Below, piece by piece: positions 1-30,835 of a DNA stretch of 64,000 nt. The stretch is taken from the NCBI GenBank assembly GCA_911728455.2, contig OU452222.1, positions 23,510,090 to 23,574,089 on the forward strand, written 5' to 3'. How positions within the stretch are numbered: position 1 is the stretch's first letter; each line of letters begins with the position of its first letter. Below the pieces are notes generated by a model. The model did no database searches, was not told the origin of the DNA, and saw only the letters and a list, made by a program, of their open reading frames with translations. The translations under genes and the position numbers were made by a program. This stretch comes from Marthasterias glacialis (lineage: Eukaryota; Echinodermata; Asteroidea; Forcipulatida; Asteriidae).

Positions 1-269
1 ATTTTTGCCACGTGGACAGCTGCTGCCTGGTCCCCCATCCATGCCCTGTGTAAAGATTGAGATAGTTTGGTTGTGAAAAACAAAAATAATAATCAGTATA
101 AAGTGGGAAATAAAAATCCGTCAGAAATGTTGTACACGGATATGTACTCTGTCTTCCAAAGACGTATACACCTTCTTCAGTGAAATTTTAGTTTCTAATA
201 ACAGGTCTAAGATACCACGTACAACATGATACAAGTTGCGACACATTCAGATCAACAATCTCTACCCTC

Positions 270-682
270 GCAGGTACCCATTTACTCCTGGGTGATGAGA
301 AGCAATAATGGTAAAGCTTCTTGCTCAAGTGTTTTGCGTCAAAGAGGGCGCTATACAATCAGCAGGCTTACTAAAAAGAAAGCCGGTTCTGGCAACAAAT
401 GCTCTACCTTTACCTTAATCTTAATACCCAATGCAAGAATAACATCATTCAAATATCAAGTCTGCAGAATAGAGGTTTACACATTTACTCCTGGGCGATG
501 AGAAGCAATTACAGTGAAGTGTCTTGCTCAAGTGTCTTGTGTCATAGAGGGCGCTATACAATCTGCAGGTTTAATTTGTTTACTAAAAGAAAGCCGGTTC
601 TGGCAACAAATGCCCTACCATAACTTTAATACTGAATGCAAGAATAACATCATTCAATTATCAAGTCAGCAAAATAGAGGTT
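270..682 (-). repeat. Two tandem copies (about 205 bp) of a SINE-like repeat
   Basis: Two head-to-tail copies can be read, one from about 278 to 475 and one from about 483 to 682. Each carries the CATTTACTCCTGGG...GATGAGAAGCAAT block, a TCTTGCTCAAGTG block, GAGGGCGCTATACAATC and GCCGGTTCTGGCAACAAATG. On the minus strand the CTTGAGCAAGA block is the one found in tRNA-derived SINEs elsewhere in the window (3740, 50140). Both copies end in AATAGAGGTTTAC, which on the minus strand is the splice donor side of the exon at 686-843. Confidence 0.75.
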
Positions 683-685
683 TAC

Positions 686-843
686 CTTTTGACGAGCATG
701 ATGAGGCAGTTGAGCTGGTCTTTGACTCGTTGGGTCTCCGCCTTCCCCTCCAGAACTTCCTCCCTCATTCTAGCAACGGCTTCACGAAAAGCTCTGTTGT
801 CTAAATTGGCACTCCCTGAGCGCAGATGCCCTCGACTTGTCAT
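686..843 (-). CDS. First coding exon of an unidentified coiled-coil protein (gene runs off the left edge)
   Basis: An open frame starts at an ATG at 843 and runs to a GT splice donor (GTAAAC) directly after 686, giving 52 codons plus two bases. The peptide begins MTSRGHLRSGSANLDNRAF and continues as a charged, probably helical stretch rich in Arg, Glu and Leu with a coiled-coil look, ending in LNCLIMLVK. The remaining exons must lie to the left of the window, because transcription runs toward position 1. I do not recognise the family. The composition and clean donor make a real exon more likely than a chance frame, but a spurious ORF cannot be excluded. The intron sequence just past the donor is a duplicated SINE-like repeat (270-682). 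Confidence 0.5.
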
Positions 844-1740
844 ATTTATGGATGCATTTAAAGTGGCCAGTAGAAATTTCCGGTTTTTCTGCACTCGGTC
901 TTAGCGGTCACGGCTCACAAACACAGCTCACTCTCAGATCTTCTGAATAAATCATTGGATACAACACAACAAGATCAAAAGTCTGCACCCATCAGTTATG
1001 TTGGTAATGTGACTGAACTTTGTTAACCCCATGGTCATGTCCTGCATTGCATGCTGGGATGTTTGTGATGTAAAATGGCGACCATCCTGAGTGAGGTGAA
1101 TAGACCTTTCTTTTGTTGAAAGCACTGGTTGGTACGGACAGCCAAATGTAGCAAAACATTCAAGTCTTGTTGACAGATGGTTGTGATCACATTCAACATT
1201 TTTGCAAACTTTCTATTTGAAGAAAATACACTCCATTATTGGTTGGTTTGTTTCCAACAAATTCCAAATTGTTTTTGAATGTTTGTTTAACACTTTTCCA
1301 AACTGTGATTTATCTGTTTTTGCTTTGCATTGATGGCTCCTCTTAGTTTTCTCCATCTTGGTTGGCAAAAACTTGGGTTTTGACATTGCTAAAGAAAGGT
1401 CTAAAAAGTGTCTCGTGTTACCGGAAATCTAAGGAATCTAATATCACGATAGCCCTGATGCTGATGTAAAAGGAAAAAAAAAACAGATTAAGATTTGCGG
1501 TAACACAAGACACTTATCTGCTTATGTTTTACTACATTTGGCCATCCACATGATCATGATGCCATAATTATGCCAACCACTTAACCAGTGCGGTTTGTTT
1601 ATCAACAATAGAAAGGTCTATACAAATATTTTGAAATACTCTATTGAAATCTTCGGTGCAGCCATCATTACTTGCTACCAATAACATAGGAAATAAGAAT
1701 TTGTCTTGAGATGTCTTGAGTTGTCAGAGATTAGACAAGT
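844..1740. other. Upstream flank of the left-edge gene; no gene seen
   Basis: This is the presumed 5' flank of the minus-strand exon at 686-843. It contains a short AAAATGGCGACCATCCTGAG motif at 1071-1090 that resembles a YY1-type site, and whose downstream part (GTGAATAGACCTTTCTTT) recurs in reverse near 32910-32940, so it is probably repeat-derived. No TATA box, CpG cluster or open frame of note was seen. Confidence 0.3.
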
Positions 1741-1741
1741 A

Positions 1742-2297
1742 CAGAGCCCAGTAACTGGGGTGCTGAACTCCTTTTTATGAGATTTTGACATTATCGGTCG
1801 TACTACTAGCTAGAGTGCGACGGATAATGTCAAAATCTCAAAAAAGGTGTTCAGCGCACCAGTTACAGTAGCCTTTCGTCAAGGCCTCTGTGGCTTATAA
1901 ACAGCTATGTAGCCGCTAAGACCAAACAGTGTGCACGATCGAGTGGCGAAGGCACGATCGAGTGGCGGTTTTGCGGTTTTTGATGTTGAATTATTCATTA
2001 AGCTTCAAACAGAACAGCGCTGAAACGTTAATCAATCACAATGCGGATGAGGTTAATGCGCGCTGACCCCATCGCTTCTGATTGGCTGGGTATTTTGCTA
2101 CCATGTTAGGGTGGTAAAATTTCAAAAACCGAGAAATAAAGAAAAACATTAGATTTTAGAATTTCCCGACAAGTTGGAAAGGCCCTCATGGCTTCGCCAC
2201 TCGTGCACGCTGACTTGGTCTTTGCTGCAGTTGCTTCGCGGCTACACAGATGTCTAACCATGAAGGCCTTGGCGGAAGGCTACAGTTACGGGTCTAC
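1742..2297. mobile_element. Foldback element interrupted by a second MITE (nested pair)
   Basis: A foldback of the CCCAGTAACTGGGG family starts near 1747. Its arms read GAGATTTTGACATTATC and the inverted GATAATGTCAAAATCTC. Its right end (CCAGTTAC...GGGTCTA) is split by the MITE at 1869-2282, and resumes at about 2283 with CAGTTACGGGTCTA. The outer element is therefore older than the inner one. Confidence 0.75.
1869..2282 (-). mobile_element. Mutator-like MITE, TIR TAGCCTTTCG(T/C)CAAGGCC, 9-bp duplication
   Basis: Terminal inverted repeats TAGCCTTTCGTCAAGGCC and GGCCTTGGCGGAAGGCTA bound a 414-bp unit. The flanks are CAGTTACAG (1860-1868) and CAGTTACGG (2283-2291), a 9-bp duplication with one mismatch. 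The inside carries the block with GCGATGGG/CCCATCGC and ATGCGGATGAGGTTAA, the reverse complement of the core of the copy at 12179-12543, so the two copies are inserted in opposite orientations. There is no transposase; a 9-bp duplication is the usual product of Mutator-type transposases. Confidence 0.85.
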
Positions 2298-3730
2298 CTA
2301 GTAGTACTAGTAGTAGTAGTAGTACAATGAGTAAAGTACAAAATAATTTTCTCACGTAACAGGTGCAACACACAAAACACACAAAAACCTGACATGCCCG
2401 AGCCGAGGAGGCTGAGTCGTTCTTCTTTTTTACATAAAAATGACTCGAAGCTTGTGGTAACCGAAGCAGATGACACAAGCTAAACAAGAGGCAACTTTGT
2501 TTAAGAGTGAATGCATCAACTTACCGCACATGTAGTAAAGAGACGAACGGTCTTTTCGGTCTTCGTTCAAGAATGTGATTAGCTCACGACGTACCTTTGT
2601 TACCTTGCGAACGAACGCTATACCACTTGAGGGCGCTCTTAAATTAATCGCTGTCTTTCGTGGATTCACTCCATGCACAGCCGTCCCGTGTGTCGGTTCG
2701 CTCGCATCTGCATCTGTTGAGTACAACACTTGCGAGGATATCCCGCACGCGCCCGCACATGGCGCAGACGCGACTCGCGAGGCAGGAATACATAGGCCTA
2801 TTTTTTTTATGGAAAGCCCCCTTGTGAGATACAATACATTGTTGAGCTCCAGTTGATTCGACTGTGGGCGAGTTTCTAATTATTGTGGTAGGTATAGGGT
2901 GTTCCACTGGGGACTGGGACGTTTAAGTCTTAATATTGTTTGCTTTAGGTTTTTTGTTGTTGTATGGTGGTCTGTTTGCTTGTCTTTCTTTATGTTGTAC
3001 TATTTATTTTCCTCGTCATCTTTGTTAGGATTTTAATGTCCGTGTTTTTTTTCTCATCTCGTTCAATTTCTATTCCTTTTATAGTGCCTTATTTGTCTTT
3101 TAACTTTCAATGTTGTACTTATTATTTTATTCGGCTGTTTGTAATCGTGTGTGTTATGAAAAAAAAAAAAGTTTACCTTCATTATTTCTTAGCTTTGTTT
3201 TGGGGTCTTTTGTAACTGCGAGCTTTTTATTATTCGACCTTTTTAGAAAAAAAAATTGGTGCATTTTATGAATAATGTTTTACTGTATGTCTATATTAAT
3301 TTTCCCCCAAAACTCACAGGTAACTGTTATTACTATTTTTTGTTTTCTTAGAAATTAAACTACACGTACTTAAACAATCTTGTCACCCACCGAAAGGCCA
3401 TTCGAGCGTAAGCGTTATGTTAAAAAGGCAGGGTGTACCTTTGGTATTTGGAACCGTACTTTTGTATCAGTTCTACACAATTGTAGATAATATGTTTTAC
3501 TTTTGGAGTAACTACCAAAAGTATCCCTGCCTTTAATTCAAAACCAGATTTGTGAAATTATTATTATCTCATGAAATAAAACCGACAAATGAAAACGTTA
3601 CAAGTACCATTTCAGGTAATTGTCATTACATATTAAGGAAACTTCCACCCAAGGTTTATTACAGCTGTAAATATAAGAGCAGGCTGATGTTGATTCTGCT
3701 GTAGATAAAAGCTCGTTTTGGTTGAACAAA
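2298..3730. other. Intergenic; no gene recognised
   Basis: This holds a short GTA/TAG-rich patch (2303-2325), a GC-richer part near 2560-2790 and AT-rich filler. Overlapping open frames of 77-134 codons in 2254-2907 show no recognisable domain, no splice logic and no partner exons, so they are not called. Confidence 0.3.
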
Positions 3731-3737
3731 GACAGTT

Positions 3738-3985
3738 TAGCGTGGTTTAACGCATCGCACTCAAGTTCTGGTAGTGAAGTCATTGGGGCGTGGGTTCGAA
3801 TCCCGGTCATGACACGTGTGTGTCCTTGAACAAGACACTTCTCTTCACCCAGGGGTAAATGGGTACCTGTGACGGCAGAGATGGTTCTTGTGACTAATTT
3901 ATCTTGGTGCGCTACATATTGGCAGCACAGGCTGTGGGAGCAAAGGCGGTTTTAAGGAATTTTAAATAAATGGCCCAGTGACCAG
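3738..3985 (+). mobile_element. tRNA-derived SINE
   Basis: A tRNA-like head ends in GTGGGTTCGAATCCCGGTCA (pol III B-box-like, 3790-3809) and is followed by GTGTCCTTGAACAAGACACTT and a GGGTAAATGGGTACCTG block. The same head-plus-tail arrangement is present at 50140-50400 and, in part and reversed, at 270-682. These are typical of tRNA-derived SINEs of marine invertebrates. Confidence 0.75.
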
Positions 3986-6059
3986 GGGTAATAATGTTTG
4001 AGCGCAATAATATATGAAGCCACTATTATTAAATTGACTAGCACAAGATTTGTCCCTACGACCTCTGGATTAACCTGCCGGCGCCCTACCGGCTATCTAT
4101 CCCTAATGTTGGCGGTCTCCCTATAGTCAATAGCTTTGTTCGGGTGCCAGTCAGAAGCCATTCAACCAAAAAAAAATAATTGTACAACTTGGACCCCACT
4201 CTTTTGCAATCCTTCAAATCAATCACATCATTAATAAGAGCTCGGGCCATTTTCAGGGCCCGGAATGTACCGGTGTGTACCAAAGCCTCACCCTCTAAAC
4301 CTAAGAAATAAAATTCATAGCACTAATAATATTAATATAATAATAATATAAGTTTCCCGGCCAATTTCAACAATAATACATTCGTATTAATGTCTGGCTC
4401 ATTCAGTTTCGTTTGAAAGCGAGTGCTCCATCAGCGTTCAACAGTCAAAGGGATTAATAATTCAATTTCAACAATTCAATTCAATTTCATTGGTCAAATA
4501 AGATCATTCAACTTCATTAGGTTGTATCGATCATTCGCAAAAGCCAACGGCAATTAAAGAGGCTTGTCAAACAATTTTTGTTCATCAAATGTGAAATTAG
4601 GAAGCAGAAATTCAAGAATGGTGAAAATGTAATCTTGAATGTATTTGATGAAACAGAATGGCTGAAACGAACCTGAAAGAGAAGATCGGAAGCATTTGTG
4701 CACAAAAATGAAATTAAATGAATTTGTAGCTCAAGAGAAAACTAGTTTTTAATGAATTAGGGAAACATGCGTGAATTTAAATATGAAACTGAATCAATTT
4801 TTGCTGAAACTGAGCAGGAAACCTATCATAATAAATAATGAAATATCAAGTATGCTACACACGAAAAACAATCACAAGGCTGTGAGACTTAAGTCAAGAT
4901 TATTTGAGTTTTATACTGTTAAAGATGATCCGTGCTCGAACCGATTTTACCTTGAAAAATAAATCCAAATGTTGATTTGCTATTTTTTGTAGGATGACCA
5001 AAGTTATTAACTTTCAAGTGAGAGATCGAACAAAACAATCCATCAAGGATAATAACAGAGTGATAAATAAACAATATTTTTTATACAAATAAAAAAAAAT
5101 GTATAATAACAATAAACAATAAATAAACTCCACATCGCTGCTTGCTCAATTTCAGCCGGGTGCCTTTCGAAACAGAAACAAAATGCAGGCGAAATGACGT
5201 TGAGGCGAAAAGAGCTGATTCTGGATACCAGCAGCAGGCATGTCCGTCGTACACATTTTCACGTAAGGTGGTTGGCAGAGATAATGGTTTCAAATACAAC
5301 ATTTTTTATAGCCATCTACAAGGTCAAAACACGATTTATTAGTTTCATTCGTCCCATAATAACATGCCCTTTTAAATTTCGTTCGCTGGAATCAATTCAT
5401 TTCCGAGCACAAATCACAGGAGCAAAGATCATCTTTAAATCCGCACCAGTTTTTATATTTTGTTGTCATTATTTTAGTCAGACTTTTTGTTTTGATTATG
5501 CCATTCATTAGAATAAAGATGGAATGAGAAAGAAAACGAGATTATTTTCATTCGGTTCACCTCATCGCAACCGACACATGCTGGTTAATATTCAATTTGC
5601 TTTGGGGTTCAAGGGAACAATCCAGAGGGCGCTGACAATAAAATTATGCACATAACTAAAAGTCTCAACAGAAATTCACAATACTACAGATACTATCTTG
5701 AGCAACGAAACAATAATCAGAAGTAAAACAATCCACAATAACACTTGAAAATGGGAATACATAACAGCAAGAAATACCGTAGTTAACAACACTCACGAAG
5801 TTTTCAGTGAAATTCCATCTATTGATCGAATTCAAGTGACGTCATCATCACAATAAGCTTGGTTGCGCCATTTTGGAAGTCACTGTCCCTGTGTGTTATA
5901 CAGTGTAGTTTACACGCTTACCTATTTACTCCAAAAATAGCCAGCATGGCACAGTTGCCATGTGTGACGTGCGTACTTTGAGAGTGACACAATACCAAGT
6001 CTGGATCTATTTATCAGCTTAAATGAGAAACCATTAGACCTATTTATTTATTTTTTTAT
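3986..6059. other. Intergenic, AT-rich; no gene recognised
   Basis: Only short open frames are present. 5836-5845 carries a TGACGTCATCA site followed by TTGCGCCATTTTGGAAGTCA. A diverged copy of that arrangement lies at 6492-6560 inside the last P450 intron, so this is a dispersed repeat rather than clear promoter evidence. Confidence 0.3.
6040..6059 (-). terminator. Possible polyadenylation signals of the P450 gene
   Basis: Immediately after the TAA the minus strand reads several overlapping AATAAA/AATAAAT hexamers. They fit a polyadenylation signal, but the stretch is simple AT-rich sequence, so the match could be chance. Confidence 0.35.
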
Positions 6060-25704
<19,645 letters not shown>

Positions 25705-25869
25705 GATGAGCCACTGGAGTTTCTCCCGCGAAATATTGTCTCGTGCAACTGTCTGAGAGTAGAAGAGATTTGCCAGATCTTTCTTCCTCTTCTTGCCGGC
25801 ACCACACTTATTCGTCCCTTCGTCGTCCTTCCGCCCGATGCCTGAAGATAATCGAAGTGATTTCATAAT

Positions 25870-27440
25870 ACAATATGTACACCAAACAGCCTACCCGCAC
25901 ATCAAAGCCCAATTATTCATAATCTAGACCTGGGTGTTTTCATTTCGTGTTTTCTTTTTCATACCAGCACAAAACTAGATCATTCATATCAATAAGTACA
26001 AAGTATTTTACCGTAACGGAGAAATTGTTCCGTAGCGGAGAATCGCTCCATTGACTTTGATGGATTTGAATCACTGAATCGGACAACGGCAAGACCAGTC
26101 TCTAAATGCAAACACACTGATTTTTTTTTTCAGCAGTCTTGCAAAGCCACCAACTGCCTCGCCTTGATTAAAGGGTCCAAACATTATTAATTTGGATCAA
26201 CTTGTTCAAATAGTCTTCTTTTTAAAGTAATTTGTTCTAGTCTTCCCCTTTTGTTAATTGCTGGGGTGTTATGGCATATTGATTATTTTTTTTAATTTTT
26301 TATTTATTGATGAAGTCTTAAGCTTTTGCTGTTTTCCATTTTTAATGTTTATATTTTACTGATTTTATAGATTGATGCTTTTACGGATTTTTAGGTATGA
26401 TACAATGTACGATGAGTTTTTTCTACTTTTGTTTTGACCTGGGCATTTTAAATTGTAAATTACATAAATACATGTCCAACGATTTAAAATAAATTAATAC
26501 AAAATAAAGTAACATCCGGCATCGTACCAATTTCAAAGGCTTTTGATGCTGATTGGTATATGAACGGGGGGACGGGGTGAGGGACGCATTGTTCGTTGTT
26601 CTGTCGAAAGACATTTTCCACCCCCCCCCCCTATTTTATATAATTTTATTATTATGTATATATATATTTTCTCAGACTGGTTGTATGGTGCATCAGTTGA
26701 AAACTACGGGAAAGTGACTTTGGTTCCATTTGTAATACAACCAGAACCAATGTCAGAGAGTTGTGTGTTACGGACGAATGGGATTGGTAATGCGCGGGGG
26801 GAAACCATAACAATTTTAAAACAGGCTAAAAACCCATTCTTTTTGCATGACAATGAAACCCGTGTCTTCGGTTGAAAATCTAGTCCGTGATACTAGCCTA
26901 ATAAAGTAGTATTCATATTATTTTACACAGCTGAAAACCGAAGAATTGTGCTGGTAGGAAGGCGCGCTGGTTTAGTCTATAACTACCAGCTAAATAACAC
27001 ATCCGAATTTGAGAACATTGATCACGTTATAGATTGTATACAGAGTTTGCCTTACTTTATTTAAAATAAATGAAAAGTAACGAAAAACAGTACCGTAAAA
27101 AACTAACATCACGTTTGCATTACGATGTGTATTTATAAATAATGATCAGAACATAGTAATAGCCGATACTAATCAGGTCTATGCCCCAGATGCACAGCCA
27201 AGAAAGCTTTTTTACAATTTGTTTCTATTAATTTATTTACCTTTATGTTCAAAACAGCGAGGACAAAACGGGCAAAGCAAGAGGAAGCCTGTTTATAAGA
27301 AATTGATACTTTTATCTGTGTAAAGTTTCGGGCAAATCAACCCCTCTGCCCCATTATCCAAAGTGTCCCCTACCGATATGATTTCGGATTTCAGCTGAGC
27401 CGGGGTGTGGGACGCCATTCCCCTTATTTTTTTTTTGTTA
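25870..27440. other. Intergenic 5' flank of the P450 gene; no gene seen
   Basis: AT-rich sequence with short frames only. No clear promoter element can be named. A run of C at 26622-26631 is present. Confidence 0.3.
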
Positions 27441-27445
27441 AAACA

Positions 27446-27598
27446 AAAAACAAACAAACAAACAACCCAACAACCCGACGAACGAACAAACAAACATCCA
27501 AACAAACAAGCAAACAAACAAACAAACAAACAAACAAACAAACAAACAAACAAACAAACAAACAAACAAACAAACAAACAAACAAACAAACAAACAAG
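27446..27598. repeat. (CAAA)n microsatellite
   Basis: A CAAA/AACA tetranucleotide tract, imperfect to about 27513 and then almost perfect to 27596. Open frames rich in Lys-Gln-Thr-Asn or Leu-Phe-Val-Cys across it are not genes. Confidence 0.97.
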
Positions 27599-28394
27599 GA
27601 GGGAAATAGCACCCCACCCCCTCCGCTCGTATGATTGAGTTTTATATCAAGCATGGACATTTTGCTGGTATGGGATTTCGATGGTCGTGGATCAAGGGGA
27701 AAACACTGGAAAAACCTTTCTCGAGAATCCCCGTGCGACTCAACGACTGCTAAAATGAATGTTCACCACGGGTCAAAATCGTTTATTTATTTTCTCGGGG
27801 CGGGGTGTTTGCTTTATTTTCTCTCCCCCCCCCCCCCCCCCAACCCGCCCCATTCTTCCTCTCTCCCAAAAAGGTACACTATTAAATACAGAGAACAATT
27901 CAAACAACGAATATCATCGGGCGGGGGCAATACTCCCTTAAATTATCTCATTATCCAATACATAATCATAAACGATGGACACAATTCGTAACGATTTCGA
28001 AACATTTCCCACTTTTATTCAAAACAAAATATCCACATCTCCACATGAATAATATTGAAAAGCACACGTATACTTTTGTAAAACCGACAAATGATACTTA
28101 ATGTAGAAGACAATCTCCCCAAAACACCCAAGATTTACACCACAAACAATTTATTTTTTCAAAAACACGCTAAAACCAACAAATCCAACCACAATTTCCC
28201 AACCATTTTGATTTTATTTCAACTTGTCGGCGGATACTTTGCAGTATCCAAACGAAACCCCAAAAATCAATTTTACCAGCTAAACCACTTATACAAAATT
28301 CCAACCCTGCTTTCTTCCTTATACGATATATACAGCTAGCGTCCAGTTTTGTTTACAAGCACCCCATAATTTGCCCAGCATATAGAAAAGGGAC

Positions 28395-28505
28395 AGCCCT
28401 TGGAGTATGTTAGGACTAGTCCTAACTTAGGAAACTTATGACTAGTCCAATAAGTTAGGACTAGTTACTGGTCCTAACTCGAGATAAGACTAGTTCTAGC
28501 GCTTT
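28395..28505. repeat. Cluster of TTAGGACTAGTCCTAA palindromes
   Basis: A perfect 16-bp palindrome TTAGGACTAGTCCTAA is followed by several partial copies (GACTAGTCC, TTAGGACTAG, GGTCCTAACT). It probably is the remains of a foldback element. Confidence 0.6.
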
Positions 28506-28704
28506 GTGAAATCCACACCAGGACCACGAGCCATAATCTGACGTGCTAATGTGGAAACATATTTCTTGGGGTGAATTGCAATAAACCTAGTTTCGACTGG
28601 TACCGTTTGTTCTACGAAGTGTTAGGTTCAGCCCATTACATCTTTAGCGTTTCCCCATACCATTTATCAATACCTTTAAACAAAGAATAAAAAAAAACCT
28701 TTAA

Positions 28705-29062
28705 AGCCCCAGCTCAACATTGGTAAGAAGAAAACGTAAATGTTCACAGATTTACATATACGTTACATGATATAAAGATAATGATGGTAGAAAACTGCCC
28801 TTGAAATATTTCTGCCTGAAGTGTTATCGTGTTTAATTAATAAATGAAATAAGATCCAAAATCCGTTTTCTTCTCAGTAAGACGAAAACTCTGCCTATAT
28901 ATGAATGCGTACAAAAATGCTCAATGCATTCTTACGGTTTTCTTGCAAAATGAAACAACGAAATGAGCTGACATTTTCACAGGTTGGTTTTATTACAAAT
29001 ATCTTGATTTGAGCAAAGAATTGAAGCATTTACAGTCAGTTTAACAATGTTGAGCTGGGGCT
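28705..29062 (-). mobile_element. TTAA-flanked MITE, family A (copy 4, intact ends)
   Basis: TTAA at 28701-28704 and 29063-29066 flank a 358-bp unit with termini AGCCCCAGCTCAACATTGGT and CAATGTTGAGCTGGGGCT. The unit lies in intergenic DNA and is inverted relative to copies at 9659 and 45755. TTAA target duplications are characteristic of piggyBac-type transposition. Confidence 0.9.
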
Positions 29063-29066
29063 TTAA

Positions 29067-30050
29067 AGTACCACTGTACCTTAAGGTATATATCATTGTA
29101 AAATCCTGAGTGATAAATGTCATTATGCTGACTAATATCCATACAATCTCAGTTTGATTGTGCGATATAATAGCTGAAATAATATTGTTAATAACACCTA
29201 CAGTTATATAATACAATGAACCGTAGTAGGAATTTGTATGGAAACTATAAATGCTGTAAGGAAATCTTAGAAACGTTTTAAATATAGAAGCTAAGACTTT
29301 GGTTATATCAAATTCAATAGAAGTACAAATATATATAAATAAACTGGCATACAATGTCAAATTGTAGACGTACAAACATAATTTATTTACGCTTTCGTAT
29401 AAGAATGATTTGTTTATGCTTTCAAAAATAAAATAAAAAATAAAAAATAATAACAATAAAAAGGTTCAGTTCTAAATTGCCAGGATTTCACCGTGGCTGT
29501 GGCAATGTCAACGATAAGCAGATGGCATGATCTGGTTTAAGCCTTGGCAACAACTATCCTGCTCGTTAAGTTTAATGTCATTCCAATGTAAGCCATGTAT
29601 TGCATTTTTATTTATTATTTTTTTTTAAGGATTTATGTGTTTCAAACAATTATAATAATAGTTATGAAATTTCCTTTCACATTGCCATGTCTCACTGTCC
29701 TCCCGGTTTCTGTCATTTTTAGTGTTGCGTTTGGACCCATAACATTAATGACATTTGATTCATACACAATGTCATTTGCCAGCTTTGGAGCCGGAAGAAC
29801 AGCCACATTTGAAGGAACTCGAAACCATAACCATCCGCTCTCTAGAGCAGATATCTGAATCAACCATCAGATTACCTGAGTGACAAAAGGCCAGGTTGAT
29901 TATTAAACATTAATGTGCCAATCGACCAGCAGAGGGCGCTAGCATGCTGTAACGGTGTGGAGCTTGTATCAAGGCAACCGCCGAGAGACGTTTCAAGAAC
30001 GACCTTCAGTCACACTGCGGAGTAATGTACATGCTTTAAAGGGTCTCTAT
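29067..30050. other. Intergenic; no gene recognised
   Basis: AT-rich sequence. Overlapping frames at 29595-29863 on both strands have unusually ordinary amino-acid content but no domain that I know and no partner exons, so they are not called as genes. Confidence 0.25.
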
Positions 30051-30189
30051 ACGTTTGGTAATGACTCTGAAAATTTATGGCAATAATAACTTACTTGGTA
30101 AGAAGTACAGCAGCTTAGGATAGCATAATGCATTTTGATAAACGTTTCACTTCGAAGTACTGCAGTTATGGAAAAATATATCACCTTTT

Positions 30190-30245
30190 ATCCCAAATAA
30201 TTTGAATCTGAGAAGCGTTATGGCCGTAACGCTTCTCAGAATGTG
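30190..30245. repeat. Perfect hairpin TCTGAGAAGCGTTA / TAACGCTTCTCAGA
   Basis: A 14-bp perfect stem with a 6-base TGGCCG spacer is centred at about 30222, within a low-GC region. It may be the centre of a foldback element. Confidence 0.8.
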
Positions 30246-30674
30246 TATTCCAATGACGGATACTTCTTCTGCGTGAACGCAACCGCTCCAGATTTTTGGC
30301 GATATCTCAAAAACGCAGCCACCTTTTGAAATGAAATTTACACGGGTTGTTTTTATGGTATATATCTACAATTATATAGCATTAAGGCAAATGTACAGTT
30401 CCAAAAACCTAAGGTTTTCCAAAGCAATTTTCGAAGGACCGTAAAATAAGATCAGGTTTGGTCGGAATTGTGAGTCTGTGGAAGCTTGCGGAAATGTCAA
30501 TGTTTAAATGAATTAGCCGTTGCCATTGCCCATGGTCCAAACTCACATGACCCCTATTTTAAGTCCAATAAATGACTTTTATACATTGTACAAATTAAAA
30601 GACACACTCAAGTTCAACTTTTAGTGAACGAATTTTCCACTATTGAAAATATAAACAAATTATAGTGGAAACAA

Positions 30675-30835
30675 ATTAGATTAGCTGTTGCAAACTGCTT
30701 ACAAAGCAAATGACCTGTTGCGTAAATGAAGAAAAAACTGATAATAATAATTGCCTATGTTTCGACCCTAGTTGAGTCTTTCTCTACTACGGCTTTCTCA
30801 AGCCTTTGTGAAAGCCTCTGCTGGGGAGATTGGAG
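30675..30835. repeat. Dispersed repeat (GCTGTTGCAAACTGC family), copy 2
   Basis: It shows TAGCTGTTGCAAACTGCTTAC, then TTTCGACCCTAGTTGAGTCT and CTTTGTGAAAGCCTCTGCTG, the same modules as at 18915 and 39885. Confidence 0.6.

Noticed and set aside
2430-2907. Frames of 134, 93 and 87 codons
   Set aside because: They overlap on both strands, show no domain and have no splice partners; a GC-richer patch alone lengthens chance frames.
27293-27660. Leu-Phe-Val-Cys or Lys-Gln-Thr-Asn repeat frames
   Set aside because: They are translations of the CAAA microsatellite.
29595-29863. 87- and 73-codon frames on opposite strands
   Set aside because: The composition looks ordinary, but there is no recognisable domain, no neighbouring exons and both strands are equally open.
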